From assembly GCA_030848545.1 (NCBI GenBank), contig JAVDCA010000002.1:124001-188000 (forward strand): a DNA stretch of 64,000 nt. Reading direction: 5' to 3'. Of this stretch, positions 9,008 to 17,158 are shown in pieces; the first letter of the stretch is position 1; every line of letters starts with the position of its first letter. Under the pieces are notes generated by a model. It ran no database searches and was not told the origin of the DNA. It worked only from the letters and a program-made list of their open reading frames with translations. The translations under genes and the position numbers were made by a program. Source of the stretch: Astrobacterium formosum (GTDB lineage Bacteria > Pseudomonadota > Alphaproteobacteria > Rhizobiales > Xanthobacteraceae).

Positions 9008-9090
9008 CGTTATTGCGAGCGAAGCGAAGCAATCCAGCTCTTTCTTCGGGGCCTCTGGATTGCTTCGTCGCTTCGCTCCTCGCAATGACG
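9008..9090. repeat. Dispersed palindromic repeat, family B
   Basis: Imperfect inverted repeat with ends TTATTGCGAGCGAAGCGAAG and CTTCGCTCCTCGCAATGACG, and an inner AAGCAATCCAG / CTGGATTGCTTCG pair. It separates the amidase and the HpxZ-like gene in what is otherwise a compact operon. Related copies: 26123, 34735, 44455 and a half copy at 39201-39213. Confidence 0.88.
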
Positions 9091-9107
9091 AGCGCGAACG
9101 GATCTTG

Positions 9108-9515
9108 ATGAGCGCCCGCATGGACATCGACATTTCCGACGTGGTGGCCGAAGTGACGGCGGCGTTCGAGCGCTACGAGCAGGCGCTTGTCTGCAACGAC
9201 GTCGCCACCCTCGACGCCTTGTTCCATGTCGATGCGCGCACCATCCGCTACGGCGCCGGCGAGAATCTCCATGGCCATGAGGAAATCGCCGCCTTCCGGC
9301 AGGCCCGTTCGCCCAAAGGCCTCGCCCGCACGCTGGCCCGCACCGTGATCACGACCTATGGGCGCGACTTTGCCGTCGCCTCGACCCTGTTCCGGCGCGA
9401 CTCCAGCCCCGGCAGGATCGGCCGACAGATGCAGACCTGGGTGCGGTTCGCGACAGGATGGCGTATCGTCGCCGCGCATGTGAGTATGATCGACATGCCG
9501 CCGGGTGCCCCATGA
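9108..9515 (+). CDS. AtzH/HpxZ-like protein (DUF3225)
   Basis: A 135-residue protein with a predicted NTF2-like fold (AAFERYEQALVCNDVATLDALFHVDARTIRYG ... TWVRFATGWRIVAAHVSMID). In known clusters this family lies next to AtzE/AtzG or HpxX/HpxY; AtzH has been linked to conversion of 1-carboxybiuret to allophanate, while HpxZ belongs to the oxalurate set. Start is ATG 9108 or 9120. Its stop overlaps the ATG of the GntR gene (ATGA). Confidence 0.82.
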   Translation: MSARMDIDISDVVAEVTAAFERYEQALVCNDVATLDALFHVDARTIRYGAGENLHGHEEIAAFRQARSPKGLARTLARTVITTYGRDFAVASTLFRRDSSPGRIGRQMQTWVRFATGWRIVAAHVSMIDMPPGAP

Positions 9516-10240
9516 GCATGGACGATCCTATCGGCCTGTGCGAGCCGGACGCCGAGCCCATCGCAAAGCTCGCGCCCCGTCCCGCCGGCCTGCCCCGCCG
9601 CACTTTGGCCGAGACCCTGCGCCAGCAACTCGCCGACGAGATCATGGGCGGCGCGCTCGTGCCCGGGACGCGCCTGGATGAAACCGAACTGGCGCAGAAA
9701 TTCCAGGTCTCGCGCACGCCGGTGCGCGAGGCGATCCGGCTTCTCGATGCGAGCGGCCTCGTGGAGGCGCGCCCCCATCGCGCCGCCCTGGTGGCGCGAC
9801 CTTCGCGGGCGCGGCTCGAAGGCATGTTCGAGGTGATGGCGGAGTTCGAGGCCTTGTGCGCCGGACGTTCGGCGGAGCGTATGACGGCATCCGAACGGCA
9901 CGACCTGGAAGCCCGGCACGGGGAGTTGCGCGACCTCGTCCATTCCGGCGACCCGCAGCGCTACCACGAGTTCAACGAACTCTTTCATGGGGCGATCTAT
10001 GCGGGTGCCCACAACGACTATCTGGCCGAACAGACCCTGGCGACGCGGCTTCGCCTGTCGCCGTTCCGGCGCGCCCAGTTTCGCAATCTGGGACGTCTGG
10101 CGAAATCGCACCAGGAGCACGACCGGGTCGTGACCGCGATCCTGCGCGGCGACGCCCGCGCCGCCGCCGATGCCATGCGCGAGCATGTGGATACGGTGCG
10201 GGCGGAGTACGAGCTGTATGCTGAAGCATCCCTCCCCTGA
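9512..10240 (+). CDS. GntR-family regulator, FCD subfamily
   Basis: A 242-residue regulator with an N-terminal winged helix (LADEIMGGALVPGTRLDETELAQKFQVSRTPVREAIRLL, about residues 36-75) and a C-terminal all-helical FCD ligand domain containing the metal-ligand pattern EFNELFHGAIY and a late SHQEHDRVVTAI. The start overlaps the HpxZ stop by four bases. It is the obvious candidate regulator of the importer-amidase cluster; a matching near-palindrome lies at 1696. The effector is probably the imported compound or an intermediate. Confidence 0.93.
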   Translation: MSMDDPIGLCEPDAEPIAKLAPRPAGLPRRTLAETLRQQLADEIMGGALVPGTRLDETELAQKFQVSRTPVREAIRLLDASGLVEARPHRAALVARPSRARLEGMFEVMAEFEALCAGRSAERMTASERHDLEARHGELRDLVHSGDPQRYHEFNELFHGAIYAGAHNDYLAEQTLATRLRLSPFRRAQFRNLGRLAKSHQEHDRVVTAILRGDARAAADAMREHVDTVRAEYELYAEASLP

Positions 10241-10432
10241 AAGGGGAGGGCATAGGCGGCCTTCGGCCGCCGTCCTTGAGAACGCCGATGCAAAGCATCG
10301 GCTGTGCCGAAGGGCGGGGGTGGGGTTACGCGGCATCGATCCAGAACGCATGCGCTTGAAGACTGGGGCTAAGAGCCCCCACCCGGCGCCTTCGGCGCCA
10401 CCCTCCCCTGCGCAAGAGCGAGTGGGAGGGAT
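10226..10432. repeat. Composite palindromic repeat region, family E
   Basis: Several hairpins fill the convergent gap between the GntR gene and atzF: CCCTCCCCTgaaAGGGGAGGG (10229-10249), GGCGGCCTTCGGCCGCC, CCGATGCAAAGCATCGG, GGCGCCTTCGGCGCC, and outer partners GGCGGGGGTGGGG and CCCCCACCC. This resembles the composite intergenic repeats of Bradyrhizobium-like genomes and could act as a two-way transcription barrier. Confidence 0.75.
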
Positions 10433-10436
10433 AAGG

Positions 10437-12236
10437 TCACACCGGCGCCGGGGACCGCGTCACGAAGGCGCGCCAGCCGCCGTAGCTGGAGATGTCGCGC
10501 GCGCCTGCTGTCGCCTCGGCTTCGACCAGAAAGCCCTTCACCTCGCCGCCGTCGGCGAGACGGATGGTGCCGATGGACAGGGGCGAGGGAATGGCGGCGA
10601 CGAAACGCCCGAACGCTGTCGCCGACAGCGACCAGATTTCTAGCTCGATCGCCACGCCGCCGTTGCCGCCCACCCGCAACAGGCCGGGACGCGCCGGCTC
10701 GGTGCCGGCGAGGGCGAACAGGCGATAATCGCGACTGGTCGACGTCTTCGCCACCATCTGGGCGCCGTACCCGCGCAGTTCGGAGTTGAGCGCGAGACCC
10801 GACATGTGAGCGCCGACGACCGCGAGCATGACCATGTCGCCGGCCGCGGTCCCGGGGAGGGCCGCGAGCGGCGGCTGCGCCCGGGCGTCGGCACCGAGCG
10901 GCAGGCGCGTGTCCGCATGGAAGACGCGGCCGACCGACGCCAGCAGCGCATCCGCGCCGCCCGGCGCCAGGAGCGTGATGCCGAACGGCGTTGTGTCACC
11001 GTGGAGCGCCGCCGGGACTGCGAGGCCGCACAGATCGAGCAGGTTGACGAAATTCGTGTAGGTGCCCAGCCGGCTGTTGAGCGTCACCGGATCGGCCATG
11101 ACCTCGTCGACCGTATGGACGGTCGGGGCCGTCGGCACGGCCAGCATGTGGATGTCGCGGAATACGTTCTCCGCGATGCGCCGCAGGTTCTCGAGCCTGT
11201 AGAAGGCCTTGAAGGCGTCGACCGCGCTGATCTGCGCCCCGCCCGCGATGATCCCACGGGTGACCGGGTGCATCGCCTCCGGGGAAGCGGCGATGAGATC
11301 GCCCGCCGCCGCATAGCGCTCGGCGAGCCACGGCCCGTCGTAAAGAAGTTGCGCGGTCTCGTGGAACGGCGCCATGTCGACCTCGACCAGCGTGGCGCCG
11401 AGCGAACCGAGCCGCGCCAGCGCCGCCTCGTAGTCACGGGCCGCGCGAGCGTCGTCGAAGAAGATGCGATCCGCCGCCGCCGGCACGCCGACTCGCAATG
11501 GGCGCGGCAGTTTTGCGAGGGGATCGAGCGTGCGGCGGCGCGCGTAAGGATCGTCGGCATCGAAGCCCGCCATGACGGCGAGCGCCGTCCAGGCGTCGTC
11601 GACCGTGGCGGCGAACACCGAAACGCAGTCGAGGGTCCGGCAGGCCGGCACCACGCCGCGGGTCGAGACGAGGCCGAGGCTGGGCTTGAGCCCGACGATG
11701 TTGTTCATCAGCGCCGGGATGCGGCCCGAGCCGGCGGTGTCGGTGCCGAGCGCCAGAGGCACGAGGCCGGCCGCAACCGCGACCGCCGAGCCCGAGCTCG
11801 ACCCGCCCGGAATGAATCTGGCATCGAGCGCATTGCGCGGCACCCCGTAGGGCGAGCGCGTGCCCACGAGCCCGGTCGCGAACTGGTCCAGATTGGTCTT
11901 GCCGATGACGATCGCGCCGGCCCGGCGCAGCCGCTCGACCACGGCGCTGTCATGCGGCGGCCGATACGCGAAGGCCGGGCACGCCGCCGTGGTCGGCAGA
12001 CCGGCGACGTCGATATTGTCCTTGACGGCGACCGGTACGCCCCAGAGCGGCAGGTCGCGCGCGTCCGGGCCCGCGAGGGCTTCGGCTTCCGCCATGGCCT
12101 CGGCTTCGTCGCGCAGGCTGATGAAGATCGCCGGATCCGAATGGGCGCGGATGCGCTCGAACGTCCGGGCGAGTGTCTGCGCCGGAGTCATGGCCCGGCT
12201 GCGGTGGGCCTCGACGATTTCGACGACGGTTTTCAT
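10437..12236 (-). CDS. atzF: Allophanate hydrolase, AtzF type
   Basis: Hydrolyses allophanate to two ammonia and two CO2 in two steps, the last stage of biuret/cyanuric acid and some urea routes. The 599-residue protein has an N-terminal amidase domain with Lys72 (GVPVAVKDN), cis-Ser146 (GGSSSGS) and nucleophile Ser170 (GTDTAGSGR), and a C-terminal allophanate hydrolase domain from about residue 465 (VVGAHMSGLALNSELRGYGA). No biotin-dependent urea carboxylase is fused or adjacent, so allophanate probably comes from the AtzE/AtzH step. Start MKTVVEIVEAHRSR at 12236; a longer frame extends further up but is not conserved. It runs opposite to the importer and shares a 164-base divergent spacer with the sigma gene. 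Confidence 0.93.
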   Translation of the reverse strand: MKTVVEIVEAHRSRAMTPAQTLARTFERIRAHSDPAIFISLRDEAEAMAEAEALAGPDARDLPLWGVPVAVKDNIDVAGLPTTAACPAFAYRPPHDSAVVERLRRAGAIVIGKTNLDQFATGLVGTRSPYGVPRNALDARFIPGGSSSGSAVAVAAGLVPLALGTDTAGSGRIPALMNNIVGLKPSLGLVSTRGVVPACRTLDCVSVFAATVDDAWTALAVMAGFDADDPYARRRTLDPLAKLPRPLRVGVPAAADRIFFDDARAARDYEAALARLGSLGATLVEVDMAPFHETAQLLYDGPWLAERYAAAGDLIAASPEAMHPVTRGIIAGGAQISAVDAFKAFYRLENLRRIAENVFRDIHMLAVPTAPTVHTVDEVMADPVTLNSRLGTYTNFVNLLDLCGLAVPAALHGDTTPFGITLLAPGGADALLASVGRVFHADTRLPLGADARAQPPLAALPGTAAGDMVMLAVVGAHMSGLALNSELRGYGAQMVAKTSTSRDYRLFALAGTEPARPGLLRVGGNGGVAIELEIWSLSATAFGRFVAAIPSPLSIGTIRLADGGEVKGFLVEAEATAGARDISSYGGWRAFVTRSPAPV

Positions 12237-12400
12237 CCAGGACAGCTCCGAAAGCCGCCGGGGACCTTGCGCTCCCTGCCCACGCCGGAACGACAGAACC
12301 ATCGTTCCGGCGCAAGGCCCCGGCCGGGCGATACGGGATGCAAATACGAGGCCGAACAAGGGGGTCGACCGGCCCCATCCTGCGGTCTATGCGGGACGCC

Positions 12401-13699
12401 ATGACACTCCCGAAGTCGCCCCCGAATTCACCCGCGGAAACTCCCGCGGACGCCCGCCAGGCGGTCGAAGCCGTCTTCCGCATCGAGCAGGCACGGCTCA
12501 TCGCCGGCCTCGCCCGCATGCTGCGCGACGTCGGCCGCGCCGAGGAACTGGCCCAGGACGCCTTCGTGACCGCGCTCGCCGAATGGCCGCGCGCCGGCAT
12601 GCCGGCCAATCCCGGCGCCTGGCTGATGGCCGTCGCCAAGCGCCGCGCCGTCGACGGCCTGCGCCGTGACAGGATGGCGGCCGCAAAGCACGCCGAGATC
12701 GGCCACGACCTCGATGAGACAGGCGACGCCGCCGTCGAGGCCATGGAGGCGGCCCTCGACGACGATGTGGGTGACGAACTCCTGAGCCTGATCTTCATCG
12801 CCTGCCATCCCGTCCTCTCGCCGGAGGCGGCGGCGGCGCTGACGCTGCGGCTGATCGGCGGCTTGACCACCCAGGAGATCGCCCGCGCGTTCCTGTCGAG
12901 CGAGCCGACCATCGCGCAGCGTATCGTGCGCGCCAAGAAGACGTTGCGCGACGCCAGCCTCGCCTACGAGGTGCCGCGCGGGGCCGAGCGCGAACAGCGC
13001 CTCGCCGCTGTGCTGGCGGTCGTCTACCTGATCTTCAACGAAGGCTATGCGGCAACCTCGGGCGATGACCTCGTGCGGCCCGATCTGTGCGCCGAGGCGC
13101 TGCGGCTCGGCCGCATCATCGCCGGCCTCGCCCCCGACGAGCCGGAAGTGTTCGGACTGCTGGCGCTGATGGAAATCCAGGCATCGCGGCTTCGCGCCCG
13201 CACGACACCGGACGGCTCCCTGGTGCCGTTGACCGAGCAGGACCGTAGCCGCTGGGACCGGCTCCTGATCCGCCGCGGCCTCGACGCGCTCGCGCGTGCC
13301 GAGGCGCTCTCCGGCGCCGACGGACCATACGCCCTGCAGGCCGCCCTCGCCGCCTGCCACGCGCGGGCGCGCACGGCCGCCGAGACCGACTGGCAGAAGA
13401 TCGCGGCGCTCTACGACCGGCTGCGCGTGATCATGCCGTCGCCGGTGGTCGACCTCAATCGCGCCATCGCGCACAGCATGGCGTATGGGCCTCCGGCGGG
13501 CTTGGCGCTGCTCGCCGAGATCGAACACGCGCAGGCGCTCGAGAACTATGCGCCGCTGCCGGCCGCGAAGGGCGATTTCCTGTTCCGCGCCGGCCGGCGC
13601 GCCGAAGCACGCCCCGAATTCGAGCGCGCCGCCGCCCTCACCCGCAACCAGCGTGAAAAGGCATTCCTGCTCAGGCGGGCTCTGGATTGTCGGGACTGA
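12401..13699 (+). CDS. ECF-type RNA polymerase sigma factor, ECF42-like
   Basis: The 432-residue protein has sigma region 2 ([32 protein letters not shown]), region 4 ([26 protein letters not shown]) and a long C-terminal domain (from about residue 190: [14 protein letters not shown]) with TPR-like helices and a [21 protein letters not shown] segment. This extension defines the ECF42 group, which lacks an anti-sigma partner and is usually encoded beside DGPF proteins. A DGPF gene is present at 936. Starts at 12389 (MRDAMT) and 12401 are both possible. Its 3' end overlaps the 3' end of rimM by 29 bases. Confidence 0.9.
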   Translation: MTLPKSPPNSPAETPADARQAVEAVFRIEQARLIAGLARMLRDVGRAEELAQDAFVTALAEWPRAGMPANPGAWLMAVAKRRAVDGLRRDRMAAAKHAEIGHDLDETGDAAVEAMEAALDDDVGDELLSLIFIACHPVLSPEAAAALTLRLIGGLTTQEIARAFLSSEPTIAQRIVRAKKTLRDASLAYEVPRGAEREQRLAAVLAVVYLIFNEGYAATSGDDLVRPDLCAEALRLGRIIAGLAPDEPEVFGLLALMEIQASRLRARTTPDGSLVPLTEQDRSRWDRLLIRRGLDALARAEALSGADGPYALQAALAACHARARTAAETDWQKIAALYDRLRVIMPSPVVDLNRAIAHSMAYGPPAGLALLAEIEHAQALENYAPLPAAKGDFLFRAGRRAEARPEFERAAALTRNQREKAFLLRRALDCRD

Positions 13700-14234
13700 C
13701 GTCGTCCGGCGGCCGCTCGTCGTCGAGCGTGCCTTCCGGCAATTCCACCGTGACGCGGCCGCCTGCGATATCCACGTGCGGCACCACCGCTTCCGAGAAC
13801 GGCAGCATCACGGTGCTGCGGCGGCCGTCGAGCGCCACTTCGATGATGTCGCCGGCACCGAAATTGTGCATGGCGATGACCGTGCCGAGGGCGCGGCCGT
13901 CGCGATCCACGACCGCGAGCCCGATCAGGTCGGCGTGATAGAACTCGTCCGCTTCGGCCGCCGGCAGGCGCTCGCGGGAGACGAACAATTCGACGTTGCG
14001 CAGGCGCTCGGCAGCATTGCGGTCGTCGACGCCTTTGAGGCGGGCGACGAAGCAGTCCTTGGCGGGGCGCAGCGCCGCGATCTCGATGGTGCGGCCGTCG
14101 GCGGTCACGAATGGCCCATAGTGGCGCACGGCGTCCGGCTCGTTGGTGAACGAAAACAGACGCACTTCTCCGCGCACGCCGTGCGCCGCGCCGATGCGCG
14201 CGACGCAGATGCGTTTGCGGTCGTGATCCGGCAT
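13671..14234 (-). CDS. rimM: 16S rRNA processing protein RimM
   Basis: Assembly factor for the 30S head, binding ribosomal protein S19; 187 residues. The N-terminal domain has [21 protein letters not shown] and the C-terminal PRC-barrel has [18 protein letters not shown] and [18 protein letters not shown]. It follows rpsP in the usual order, but trmD, which normally comes next, is replaced by a sigma-factor gene running head on into it with a 29-base overlap. The acidic C-terminal tail ([17 protein letters not shown]) lies in that overlap. Confidence 0.95.
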   Translation of the reverse strand: MPDHDRKRICVARIGAAHGVRGEVRLFSFTNEPDAVRHYGPFVTADGRTIEIAALRPAKDCFVARLKGVDDRNAAERLRNVELFVSRERLPAAEADEFYHADLIGLAVVDRDGRALGTVIAMHNFGAGDIIEVALDGRRSTVMLPFSEAVVPHVDIAGGRVTVELPEGTLDDERPPDDVSPDNPEPA

Positions 14235-14249
14235 GGGCGCCCTTCCCGG

Positions 14250-14357
14250 GCCTCATGGTTCGAGACGCCGTGCTGCGCACGGCTCCTCACCATGAGGCCA
14301 AACCAAACCCTCATCCTGAGGAGCGCCGCGGAGCGGCGCGTCTCGAAGGATGTGGCC
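14250..14357. repeat. Dispersed palindromic repeat, family C, two copies
   Basis: A pair like that at 3493: CCTCATGGTTCGAGACGCC ... CTCCTCACCATGAGG and CCTCATCCTGAGGAGCG ... GCGTCTCGAAGGATGTGG. It sits between rpsP and rimM, inside a housekeeping operon. Confidence 0.87.
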
Positions 14358-14360
14358 CCG

Positions 14361-14759
14361 TCACGCCTTGGCGGCTTCGGCCTTGGCAGCGTCGGCCTTG
14401 GCCTTGGCGGCGGCCTTGGCGGCGGCGGCAGCCTTGAGCTTTTCTTCGGCCAGGACCTTGCGCTCCTTGCGCGGCAGCGCCCGCTCCGGATTGTTGCGCG
14501 CGGGCCGCTTCATGATGCCGGCGGCGTCGAGGAAGCGCAGGATGCGGTCGGACGGCGTCGCGCCCTTGGCGAGCCAGGCCTTGACCTTCTCGAGGTCGAG
14601 CTTGAGGCGCTCGGCGTTGTCCTTCGCGAGCAGCGGATTGAAATAACCGAGCCGCTCGATGAAGCGGCCGTCGCGCGGCGAACGCGAGTCGGCGACGACG
14701 ATGTGATAGAACGGCCGCTTCTTGGTGCCGGCGCGGGACATGCGGAGCTTCAGAGACAT
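14361..14759 (-). CDS. rpsP: 30S ribosomal protein S16
   Basis: Ribosomal protein of 132 residues. The core is canonical ([56 protein letters not shown]). The last 30 or so residues form an alanine/lysine tail ([23 protein letters not shown]) longer than in many bacteria but known in alphaproteobacteria. The start is set by AAAGGACC upstream of ATG 14759. Repeat elements lie on both sides. Confidence 0.97.
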   Translation of the reverse strand: MSLKLRMSRAGTKKRPFYHIVVADSRSPRDGRFIERLGYFNPLLAKDNAERLKLDLEKVKAWLAKGATPSDRILRFLDAAGIMKRPARNNPERALPRKERKVLAEEKLKAAAAAKAAAKAKADAAKAEAAKA

Positions 14760-14797
14760 TTTCGAGGTCCTTTCCGATCGAACTGATGAATTGACAT

Positions 14798-14896
14798 CGT
14801 CATTCCGGACGCGCCGAAGGCGCGATCCGGAATCCATAACCACGGACAGCGAATATGGATTCCGGGCTCGCCGCTTCGCGGCGCCCCGGAATGACG
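14798..14896. repeat. Dispersed palindromic repeat, family D
   Basis: Long inverted repeat with ends CGTCATTCCGGACGCGCC and GGCGCCCCGGAATGACG, and an inner CCGGAATCCATA / TATGGATTCCGG pair. It fills the ffh-rpsP gap. Single example in the window. Confidence 0.88.
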
Positions 14897-14921
14897 GAAA
14901 CTGACATGAGGTGGCGCGACA

Positions 14922-16469
14922 TCACTTCTTCTTCCCCAGTCCCGGAAATCCGGGCGGCAGCTTCCCGCTGCCGAGACCGGGCAGGCCGGGGAAGCCGCCG
15001 GGCATCTTCGGCAGGCCCGGCATGTTGGGCGGCAGTCCGCCGGCACCGGGCAGGCCGCCCGGCGGCAAGCCGCCCGGCATCTTCTCGGCGAGCTTCTGCA
15101 TCTCTTCCGGCGACGGCATGCCGCCGCCGAAGCCCATCATGTTGCCGAGCGCCGCCATGGGGCCGCGCTTGCCCGAGCCCATGGCCTTCATCATGTCGGC
15201 CATGCCGCGGTGCATCTTGAGAAGCTTGTTGATGTCCTCGGCGCGGGTGCCGGAGCCGGCCGCGATCCTCTTCTTGCGCGAGTTCTTGAGCAGATCCGGG
15301 TTGCGGCGCTCCCGCGGCGTCATCGAGTTGATGATGGCGACCTGGCGCTTCAACAGCTTGTCGTCGAGATTGGCCGCCGCCATCTGGTTCTTCATCTTGG
15401 CGATGCCCGGCAGCATGCCCATGAGGCCGCCCAGCCCGCCCATCTTGGTCATCTGTTCGAGCTGTTCGCGCAGGTCGTTCAGGTCGAACTGACCCTTGCG
15501 CATGCGCTCGGCGGTGCGCGCCGCCTTTTCGGCGTCGATGGTCGCCGCCGCCTTCTCGACCAGCGAGACGATATCGCCCATGCCGAGGATGCGGTCGGCG
15601 ATGCGGGTGGGATGGAAATCCTCCAGCCCGTCCATCTTTTCGCCGGTACCCATGAGCTTGATGGGCTTGCCGGTGACGGCGCGCATGGACAAAGCGGCGC
15701 CGCCGCGACCATCGCCGTCGATACGGGTCAACACGATACCGGTGAGGCCGACGCGCTCGTTGAAGGATTTCGCCAGATTGACGGCGTCCTGGCCGGTCAG
15801 CGCATCGGCGACGAGCAGCACTTCGTGGGGCTGGGCGGCGCGCCGGACTTCCGCCGCCTCCGCCATCATGGCGTCGTCGAGGGTGATGCGGCCGGCGGTG
15901 TCGAGGAGGACGACGTCGTAGCCGCCGAGCTTGCCGGCCTGGATGGCACGTTGCGCGATCTGCACCGGCGTCTGGCCGGCGACGATGGGCAATGTATCGA
16001 CGCCCACCTGCTGGCCGAGCACGGCGAGCTGTTCCATGGCGGCCGGGCGGCGGGTGTCGAGGGAGGCCATCAGGGTCTTGCGCTTCATCACCTCGGTGAG
16101 GCGCTTGGCGAGCTTGGCGGAGGTCGTGGTCTTGCCCGAGCCCTGCAGGCCGACCATCATGATGGCGACCGGCGCCGGCGCATTGAGGTCGATCGGGTCG
16201 GCGGTCGCGCCCAAAGTCTCGATCAGCTGGTCATGGACGATCTTGACCACCATCTGGCCGGGCGTGACCGACTTGATCACCTCGACGCCGACGGCGCGCT
16301 CTTTCAGCGTGGTGATGAAGCCGGTGACGACGTCGAGGGCGACGTCGGCCTCCAGCAGGGCACGGCGGACTTCGCGCGCCGCCGCATCCACGTCGGCAGC
16401 CGACAGGGCGCCTCGCCGCGTCAGGCGGTCGAGAATGCCGGAAAGCCGTTCGGACAGGCCGTCGAACAT
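14922..16469 (-). CDS. ffh: Signal recognition particle protein Ffh
   Basis: SRP GTPase that brings ribosomes making membrane proteins to FtsY; 515 residues. N domain; G domain with GLQGSGKTTTSAKLA (about 107-121), DTAGRITLDD and TRIDGDGRGG (the usual TKxDGxAxGG with Arg for Lys and Arg for Ala); then a methionine-rich M domain. After the M domain comes a glycine/proline/leucine-rich tail of about 55 residues made of PGGLPPGGLPGAGGLPPN-like units ending GLGKKK. The partner gene ftsY is not in the window. Confidence 0.97.
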   Translation of the reverse strand: MFDGLSERLSGILDRLTRRGALSAADVDAAAREVRRALLEADVALDVVTGFITTLKERAVGVEVIKSVTPGQMVVKIVHDQLIETLGATADPIDLNAPAPVAIMMVGLQGSGKTTTSAKLAKRLTEVMKRKTLMASLDTRRPAAMEQLAVLGQQVGVDTLPIVAGQTPVQIAQRAIQAGKLGGYDVVLLDTAGRITLDDAMMAEAAEVRRAAQPHEVLLVADALTGQDAVNLAKSFNERVGLTGIVLTRIDGDGRGGAALSMRAVTGKPIKLMGTGEKMDGLEDFHPTRIADRILGMGDIVSLVEKAAATIDAEKAARTAERMRKGQFDLNDLREQLEQMTKMGGLGGLMGMLPGIAKMKNQMAAANLDDKLLKRQVAIINSMTPRERRNPDLLKNSRKKRIAAGSGTRAEDINKLLKMHRGMADMMKAMGSGKRGPMAALGNMMGFGGGMPSPEEMQKLAEKMPGGLPPGGLPGAGGLPPNMPGLPKMPGGFPGLPGLGSGKLPPGFPGLGKKK

Positions 16470-16539
16470 CAGCTTCTCTTCTTTCAGCTCCGTCCCGCGA
16501 AGCGCGTAACAGCACGCGCCCCAAGGACGGGCCCCGGGG

Positions 16540-16585
16540 CCTCATCCTTCGAGACGCGCCCTTCGGGCGCTCCTCAGAATGAGGT
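16540..16585. repeat. Dispersed palindromic repeat, family C, one copy
   Basis: CCTCATCCTTCGAGACGCGC ... GCGCTCCTCAGAATGAGG with a TTCG loop at its centre. It lies upstream of ffh, beside the ffh promoter region. Confidence 0.85.
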
Positions 16586-16779
16586 CATATGCAAACAATA
16601 ACGACGCCCGAGGGCGCATCGCGCTGTCGGGCGTTGACCTCCGGTCTCACGGGACCGGTCAGTGGCTCAGGCACAAGCTTGAGCAAGAGCGGCCGGAAAC
16701 TAGGGGGTCGGGTCGCAAAGTCAAGCATTTTGAGGCCGTGGCGCAAGCCGCGAGGGCGCCCGACACCCTCAAGGGATAC

Positions 16780-17037
16780 CTACGCCAAGGTCGACCCGGC
16801 CTCGCCCAGGACGGTGGGCTGAACCGCGGCGCCGACACCCTCGAGGATGGAGATGACCTCGCCGACACGTCCCACGGGCACGTCCTGATGGGCGTGAAGG
16901 GCACGATCCCGCGCGTAGAAGGCGCAGGCCGTCGCAAGATCGCCCGCTGTCGCGCCTGTGGCGATGATTTCCGCGATGGTGGCGTCGTCGAGAGGATGAA
17001 CGTGCGCCAGCACCTGTTCGCGGGTCAAATTCGACAT
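16780..17037 (-). CDS. Conserved small protein of unknown function
   Basis: An 85-residue protein beginning MSNLTREQVLAHVHPLDDAT. A strong ribosome site (GAGGAGGTCGGG, just before ATG) and an amphipathic helical composition support it. The N-terminal part resembles a short helical bundle (VLAHVHPLDDATIAEIIATGATAGDLATACAF). I do not recognise a family. It is divergent from the next gene and unrelated in sense to ffh. Confidence 0.7.
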   Translation of the reverse strand: MSNLTREQVLAHVHPLDDATIAEIIATGATAGDLATACAFYARDRALHAHQDVPVGRVGEVISILEGVGAAVQPTVLGEAGSTLA

Positions 17038-17158
17038 CCCGACCTCCTCTGGATTTTAGCCGACCGCCGCAAAGAGCCGCAATTCGCGCGCCCATCACGG
17101 GTTTCGGCCGGACCGGTTCGATCCTATGTTCATGTGGTCATCGCGGGTCGCCGTTGCC

